Shown piece by piece: positions 58,265 to 64,000 of a stretch of 64,000 nt of DNA. This DNA is from Mermis nigrescens (taxonomy: Eukaryota > Nematoda > Enoplea > Mermithida > Mermithidae). Within the stretch, counting starts at the first letter, position 1; each line of letters opens with the position of its first letter. The stretch covers positions 14,842,304 to 14,906,303 of the forward strand of contig JAVLUZ010000145.1 in assembly GCA_036768485.1 (NCBI GenBank). The letters run 5' to 3'. Both the position numbers and the translations under genes were made by a program. Under the pieces are notes generated by a model, which saw only the letters and a list, made by a program, of their open reading frames with translations, was not told the origin of the DNA and made no database searches.

Positions 58265-59050
58265 CATATTGTTGCCTTCAAAAAAATTTACTGAAAAAGC
58301 TCTCGAATAAACGAAACGGACTAAACTCCTTATTGAGTGAAATAAAATTCGGTTTGGCTTGAGTCGCAGTACGTTTGCGTATGAAAAACTTGTCTTCACA
58401 TCCGACTAGGGATATTGAACAATCAAAGGGAAGAAAACGTGTTTTTCCAACCGATGTTACACCCCTGATTTTGATCTTTACACCTGCAGAAGCAACTTAT
58501 TTGGCCTTTTTTAAACGCCGTTTGCTGCTACGTTTAGCCTATGGAACGTACTTAAATTTTATTCTATTTAAGTTGTCCTGGCTTATAATTGGAAAAGTTG
58601 ACGGAGAAATCTGAGACAAACCTGTTTTTTACACCATCCCCTAGATTGTAAACTTTAAACCTCTGGATTTATCTCTGTATTGATTGTAAAAAAGTACTGG
58701 TAGACAGAATGTACCTTGAGCCGTAGTAAATTTCTGTCAAAAAATTCTTGGGAGATGGAGTTGTTGGCAGACATAAAGAAGACAAAAACGCGATTGAAAT
58801 CTGTCATTACACCCGCATATTTTTCACTCTCTACACTCCCCCTCGTGAACTAATGCAAAATTCGGAAAACAAAAAATATACATTTTGAGAATTTTGTCCT
58901 CTTCAATTCTGTGCTTTTACATTCTATGAGGCAGTTATGCTGAGTTGTGTACAAGCTGGGCGAGAAAACTGTCACAGGTTTGTACATACATACATAAATG
59001 TTATGACTTTGTAAGTTATAGGGCGTTGTGCGCTATGGAGTTAGCTGAGT
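58265..59050 (+). repeat. TTTACAC element fragment E
   Basis: Diverged match to the right half of copies A and C (GAGTGAAATAAAATTCGGTTT, TTTACACC, GTAAACTTTAAACC). Confidence 0.6.
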
Positions 59051-59600
59051 AACCTAAGCCGCGTCGCTAGGGACTTGCTGGTTAAGTACTTGCAGTATGT
59101 ATGGATACCTAAACCGACAGCATGCCGCCGGGGACGATACCCTACACACAGACAACTACAAAAACAACAACCCACAATAAGTACCTTCAGGGCTTACCTA
59201 AGTACCTTGCTACACTTAGCGCTGGTCTGGGAGCTACGGCAATCTGCCTTTATTCTTCCTCTCGACCCTAAATACCTACTACCTAAAATCTCCACGGACG
59301 TAGCTGGTCCGGTACCTATGGAGATTGCGGGAGGGAATTCCGACCGCAGAACCCAACACAGGAGTAATTAGATAACCCTGGCATTTACCCGAGGTCCTTG
59401 GACCTGCTTTAGACCAAAAGAATATTTTTCGCGAAAAGAATTAAAAGGTTTCGCACTAGATTACCTATGGCTAAACTACTTATTAATTTCGGTTCCGGTA
59501 GCACTCTGTACAATAAATACAACAACAAAGAGCTCTATTCCGGGTTGTCATCCACTATAAAAATTATGTAATAATTTCTATAGGTTTTTGGTTGGAAAGA
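59051..59600. other. unclassified, possible non-LTR 3' fragment
   Basis: Somewhat GC-richer than its flanks, with CAACAACCCACAA and an ending AATAAATACAACAACAAAG that resembles a CAA-rich retroposon tail. The 98-codon ORF at 59075-59371 has no recognised domain. Confidence 0.3.
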
Positions 59601-59689
59601 GGTTTGATGAATTTTGAGAAAAATGATAACCAAAAGCTTTTACCCAAAACTCTCCGGCAGTCGAAATGTCGAACCAACCTCTTTTTCGG

Positions 59690-59915
59690 AGTCAGTGAAC
59701 AATCTTTTGTGAAGGTGCGTTTTTCAGAGGCTGCAGAATTTCAGCGTTTTTTTAGCGGAAGTCCAAGTTTTAGCAGATTCTCTAAACTTTCACATGCATA
59801 AGTGATTTCTCTCCCCAGTCCCCTCCTTTTATGTCCTTAATGATGCGTAATCCCAAGTACCTATATTCGTTCTTTTTTGTTCCACCAGAGCTTTTTTCTT
59901 TTCTATAGTCTGTTT
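59690..59915. repeat. solo fold-back arm, diverged
   Basis: GAGGCTGCAGAAT, CCCAGTCCCCTCCTTTTATG and GTTCCACCAGAGC correspond to the right arm of the fold-back family, with no intact partner nearby. Confidence 0.6.
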
Positions 59916-60008
59916 CAAATTCTTGACTTTTCTATAGTAAGATGATTCGAAAGCAGTAAAATTCAGCTAATCGGCGTAAGGGCTTCCATTCAGTTGGCTA
60001 TCGTCTAC

Positions 60009-60598
60009 CAGGCGCGGATTTAATGGGGCGGCGGGTGGGCGGCCGACCTCCCCCCATTAGTCACAAATATTTGGCGAGATAAAGAATGGATATGCAATTT
60101 GCAATGATTTTTGGCCGTCAGTGAACATAATTTCTCAAATTTTTTCGGCGCTACGCGCCGGATGATATCTATTAATAACATTTATCAATTTTATTGGCAA
60201 CTTGGAAGCCATTTTCTGTTCTATTTTTTGCATAGTTTTCTTCTATTTTCAATTGAAAATTTCGATGTTTCGCATCAAATGCTATAAAAACAGGAAATCA
60301 AGCAATAAATCATGCTTCTAGACGTCTATCCGCCTTAAATTCACAAATGTTCCGGCGCTAGGCGCCAGATTTTTGTAAAAGTGAAAAAATTTAATGATTT
60401 ATTCGCATAAAATTGTCAAAAATTTCAAAATTTTTTGAAAAAATATTGCGTCAAAAATGATTTTATGTAAAAGTATACAAGTAAAACACCGAAAAAACGC
60501 TATTTCGAGCGTTAAAGGCAAATTTTCGGACCTTTTTCAACTGTTTTTGGAAAAGTTTGGATACCGCCCCCCTTAGGAAAATCCTAGATCCGCCACTG
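60009..60598. mobile_element. non-autonomous hAT-like element (590 bp)
   Basis: Right end CCTAGATCCGCCACTG, left end CAGGCGCGGATTTAATGGGG (inverted match CAGTGGCGGATCTAGG). Flanked by identical 8-bp duplications tcgtctac (60001-60008 and 60599-60606). Two GGCGC hairpins lie inside; no ORF. Confidence 0.92.
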
Positions 60599-60799
60599 TC
60601 GTCTACTGCACTTTATTTGGCTCTTAAACCTTGTGCTTTGGCACTTTGGGTCAGCTTTGCTCTTATAACCGACAGCCTCTCGCAAGAAAAATACCTAAAC
60701 AAGTGCGGAATCAAACTCCACATTTCTCGCTGTGATGTGAGTGGTTATACCGATAGACCACTTGGGGAAGCAGCCGCGAAGTTACTGTAAAAAAGTAAG

Positions 60800-61273
60800 A
60801 TTTGAGTAGTACGTTAACATGCCACAATAATGACAGAAGCCTTAGATGGTGGAAAACAAGGAATATCAGCATTGTCTTTTTAAACAAGACAACCTCATCT
60901 TATCTAAACAGATGAAATGTTTTCAGTGTAAACTTTACGCAACTACCGGATGTAAAGAACACTTACACTCAAATTCTAATCCTGACGTTACGGAGAGCAT
61001 TTTGAAAAAATTGTACTTCTGCAACGCTATTCGAACTGAAGCTAATTTTCAGTGTACGTTTTACACAATGGCTAAGTGTAAAGAAAACTTACAGTCAGTT
61101 CTTAACTCTGACCTTACATGCATTTTGGAGAAATAAGCTTCCGCAACGTTCTGGAACTAAAGTTAAGTTTCATTGTAAACTTTACAAAACAACGGGCGTG
61201 AGAAAATTCTGCTGTCAAATTTGTAATCCTGAAGTTATGGAGAATAATTTGAAAAATTAAGCTTTCGTAATCC
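60800..61273 (-). repeat. TTTACAC element fragment interrupted by the LINE
   Basis: Contains AACATGCCACAATAATGAC, which recurs at about 52636, and GTGTAAACTTTACGCAAC motifs. The LINE 3' tail inserts at about 61273. Confidence 0.6.
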
Positions 61274-64000
61274 TGATAGTGATAGTGATAAAGAGGTGGG
61301 CGCAAGCCCTTCACGCAGGCTAAGAAGCCCATTGTGTACCCCACAGAAACTTTTGAGAGCTGGTCGCACAAACGTTTTGAGGCTTTAATAAACCCCAAAA
61401 GTTGAGCAACAGGCTCCTGTAAAACGGCCGAGGGTTCAATATGTGGAGCATGGAAGAACCTAGCTCTCAACTTATCAAACCCAGGGCAGTGACAGAGGAA
61501 GTGGATAGAATCCTCTTCTGTGAGCAGACATTTTGCGCATTTGGGGTTGTCGGAGACCCCAATAGTACATAGGTGTCTGTTGAGGGAACAGTGTCCAGTT
61601 AAGAGACCAGTTACTGTCTTAAGCAGCTTACGATCTAAGCTGATCAAGGAGCTGACTATTTTCTTGCATGGCCTCTCCATAAAGGATCTGGCCTGACGGC
61701 AAGTCTTTTGCTCACTCCAATATTGAACATGTTGTTCCCTGACCCAGCTGTTGATGTCAGCCTTAGCAACAGCTCTGGAGACAGCAACTACCGGTTCTCG
61801 GCCAACGTGTTTACGTGCTGATCCCATTTTTGCAGCATGATCCGCAAATTCATTGCCCTCAATGCTGCAGTGACCTGGGACCCATAATAATTTGACATTG
61901 TTGTCTCTGCGAGAGTTCTTGCAAAGCAAGAACACACTCGAGAACTAACTTTGAAGACACTTTTGGAGATAGAAGTGACTTCAGAGCAGATTGACTGTCA
62001 GAGCAAATAAAGATGTTCTTATTTCTGAGGGCCATCAATTCTCTGCTACGGCAGCATTGTAAAATAGCGAGTATTTCTGCCTGAAAGACAGTACACATAC
62101 TGCCTAAGGTAAAATACCGCATCTGTTTTAACTTCTGGAAATTGCCCGCGCCTGAGGTATTCACAAAGCATGATCCATCAGTGTAGCAGACAATTCCAGG
62201 AGGCGAGAGAATATTCACTCTAGATTTTCCCCAGTCATCCCTAGTGGGAAACTGAATGGTATAAAGTCTACCAAAAATAAATTTTGGTACAATAAAGTCA
62301 CTTGGCATTTTGAGTACTGGCCTATTGGCCTTAGCCCAAACAGCATTGTGACCTACAACTTTGCCTTTTGCATTCCAACTGCCAGCTATGTTTAGTCGAT
62401 ATGCAGCTACCCTTGCACAACCCTCCACAAAGATATGCAGGGGAGGCAGGTCCAGCAAGACTTCCATGGCTGCAGTCGGTGTGGTGCACATGGCACTACA
62501 AATGCTGAGGCACGCCATTCTATGTAAATGACTAAGCTGACATTTCACAGTAGACAAGTGTGCACGAGGTCACCAGATTAGTGAAGCATAGGTGATCATG
62601 GGTCTAATCACAGACACGAAAAGCCATCGCATGACCTGTGGTGATAGACCCCAGGATTTTCCTACAGCTCTACGACATTGCCAGAATGCATTAACAGCCT
62701 TCTGACATTTGACCTCTACATGATTGCGCCAGTTTAATTTCTGGTCCAAAATAAGTCCCAAAAATCTGACCTAGTCTACACGTTGTAGTGGCATACCATA
62801 GAAAATTGGTGGTTTAAACCCATCAAGTTTCCGTTTATGAGTGAATAGCACCATTCCGGTTTTCTGTGGGTTCACAGATAGACCATTATAGTGACACCAC
62901 TGTTCCACCTTGGCTAGACCACTTTCCATAAGTGAGGAAATGGTCTCAAGGAACCTTCCAGTAACAAGGATTGCCAAATCATCAGCATATCCTTGACTGT
63001 AGGGGCCAGACTTTTGCAAATTCTGCAAAAGTTCGTCCACCACAAGGCCCCACAGCAAAGGAGATAGTACACCTCCTTGTGGACAGCCTTTTGTGGTAGT
63101 AAAGATCATGCTGTCTCCACAAGAGTTAGTCATGATATGGCGAAATCTTAGCATAGCATCAATCCATTTTACAATGGTCTGATGTACGCCATGATTGGAT
63201 GCTGCTTTGCAGATAGCATTGAAGGTTGTATTGTCAAATGCCCCTTCAATGTCCAGAAACACGCCCAGTGTGAATTGTTTGTTGTCTAATGCCCGTTCAA
63301 TCCTAGAAACTAGTTCATGAAGGGCCATATCAACAGACTTTCCACACTGATACGCATGTTGTGTAACATGTAAAGGATGTTCCAGCAAGGGACCATCTCT
63401 TATAAAGCGATCGATTAATCTTTCCATACACTTCAGTAAGAATGAGGAAAGACTAATTGGTCTGAAGGATTTTGCCAGGTCTTAGGAACTATGCCCTGGC
63501 TTAGGAATAAAGATGACCTTTACTTGTCGCCAGGCTATTGGAACATAGCCAAGTGCTAGGCATCTTCAATAAATATTCACTAGGGGTCTCACCAGAATGT
63601 CCAGTCCTCCCTGCAAAAGAGCTGGAAAAATGCCATCAACCCCTGGAGTCTTGTAGGGTTCGAAAGACTTTACAGCCCAGCGAACCTTATCAGATGTTAT
63701 CATCCTGCAAGCGAGAACTTGGTCACCAAAGCCAGAAAAATTGGTTGGGCCCAATGTGTCCGGATATGCCTCATTTCCAACTGCAAAGCTGCCAGGAAAA
63801 TGAGTGTCAAGAAGGTGAAGCAGGGTTTCCCTTCGGTTGAGTGTATACTGACCCGAAGGTAGTTTTAATGAGCCAACTTCACCTACTTGTGGTTTACATA
63901 AAATGCGGCGAAGCCTAGCAGCATCCGACATTTTATCAATGTTGGAGCAGTAGTCCCGCCAGCACAAATGCTTTCTGAGGCGTATAAGATGCTTATACTC
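61274..64000 (-). pseudogene. 3' part of an I/Jockey-like LINE: reverse transcriptase and RNase H, broken
   Basis: The 5' end runs off the window; no endonuclease domain is visible. On the minus strand: YKTPGVDGI and SFRPISL (fingers), VFLDIEGAFD (catalytic Asp), KGCPQGGVLSPLLWGLVVDE, QGYADDLAIL (YADD at 62978-62989), then ASLIW, RNase H motifs CYTDGSC, FQAEILAI, CSDSQSAL and HCSIEGNEFADHAA, and a C-terminal CxxC...HFLCHC knuckle. In-frame stops fall at 63566-63568, 63482-63484, 62771-62773 and 62570-62572 (the last replaces a Trp), and there is a frameshift near 61900-61935. The 3' end is a short TATCAC repeat. GC is higher than in the host DNA. Non-functional as it stands. Confidence 0.92.

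Noticed and set aside
63538..63840. 100-aa + strand ORF in the LINE region
   Set aside because: Shadow of the minus-strand reverse transcriptase frame.

Overview
The window looks like a piece of an AT-rich invertebrate animal genome. The three recognisable genes are metazoan-type. Two are split by GT-AG introns of 0.2-8.5 kb, and the space between exons is packed with decayed transposable elements and simple repeats. Nothing prokaryotic is present. The phylum cannot be fixed from the sequence; the I/Jockey-like LINE with an RNase H domain would suit an arthropod or another invertebrate.

Genes, all on the + strand: (1) 7555-7860, a small intronless C/EBP-gamma-like bZIP factor, 101 aa. (2) 12742-23642, PSME3IP1 (FAM192A/NIP30), rebuilt from five exons into an unbroken 307-aa frame, including a 50-nt exon at 19793-19842. 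(3) 27181-49230, RNMT, the mRNA cap guanine-N7 methyltransferase, rebuilt from eight exons into 375 aa, including a 34-nt and a 41-nt terminal exon. Every junction keeps phase. A 63-codon ORF of unknown status lies antisense inside PSME3IP1 intron 2.

Mobile elements: four non-autonomous hAT-like elements, or pairs of copies, could be delimited by 8-bp target duplications (2922-5502 and 41901-44382, two copies of one family; 16420-17179; 60009-60598; a weaker one at 12380-12718). Four fold-back elements with ~180-bp arms sit at 28677, 45344, 50133 and 51819. A larger 'TTTACAC' repeat built from ~275-bp units is present in at least three long copies and several fragments, and three of the copies share one junction with a fold-back element. 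One TTTACAC copy carries a nested hAT insertion with a paralogous empty site elsewhere in the window. The last 2.7 kb (minus strand) is the 3' part of a broken LINE with reverse transcriptase and RNase H.

Layout: 0-7.5 kb repeats and hAT copy 1; 7.5-7.9 kb bZIP gene; 9-12.7 kb repeats; 12.7-23.6 kb PSME3IP1; 23.6-27 kb repeats; 27.2-49.2 kb RNMT, its introns holding most TTTACAC and fold-back copies; 49.2-61.3 kb a gene-free repeat region; 61.3-64 kb LINE. The three genes all act in nuclear gene expression (transcription factor, proteasome-activator partner, mRNA capping), but there is no sign of an operon or shared control beyond orientation. No new multi-gene system was found. The most unusual signals are the fold-back arms that match their own partner better than sister copies, and the start codons lying only 1-7 nt after splice-acceptor-like AGs.
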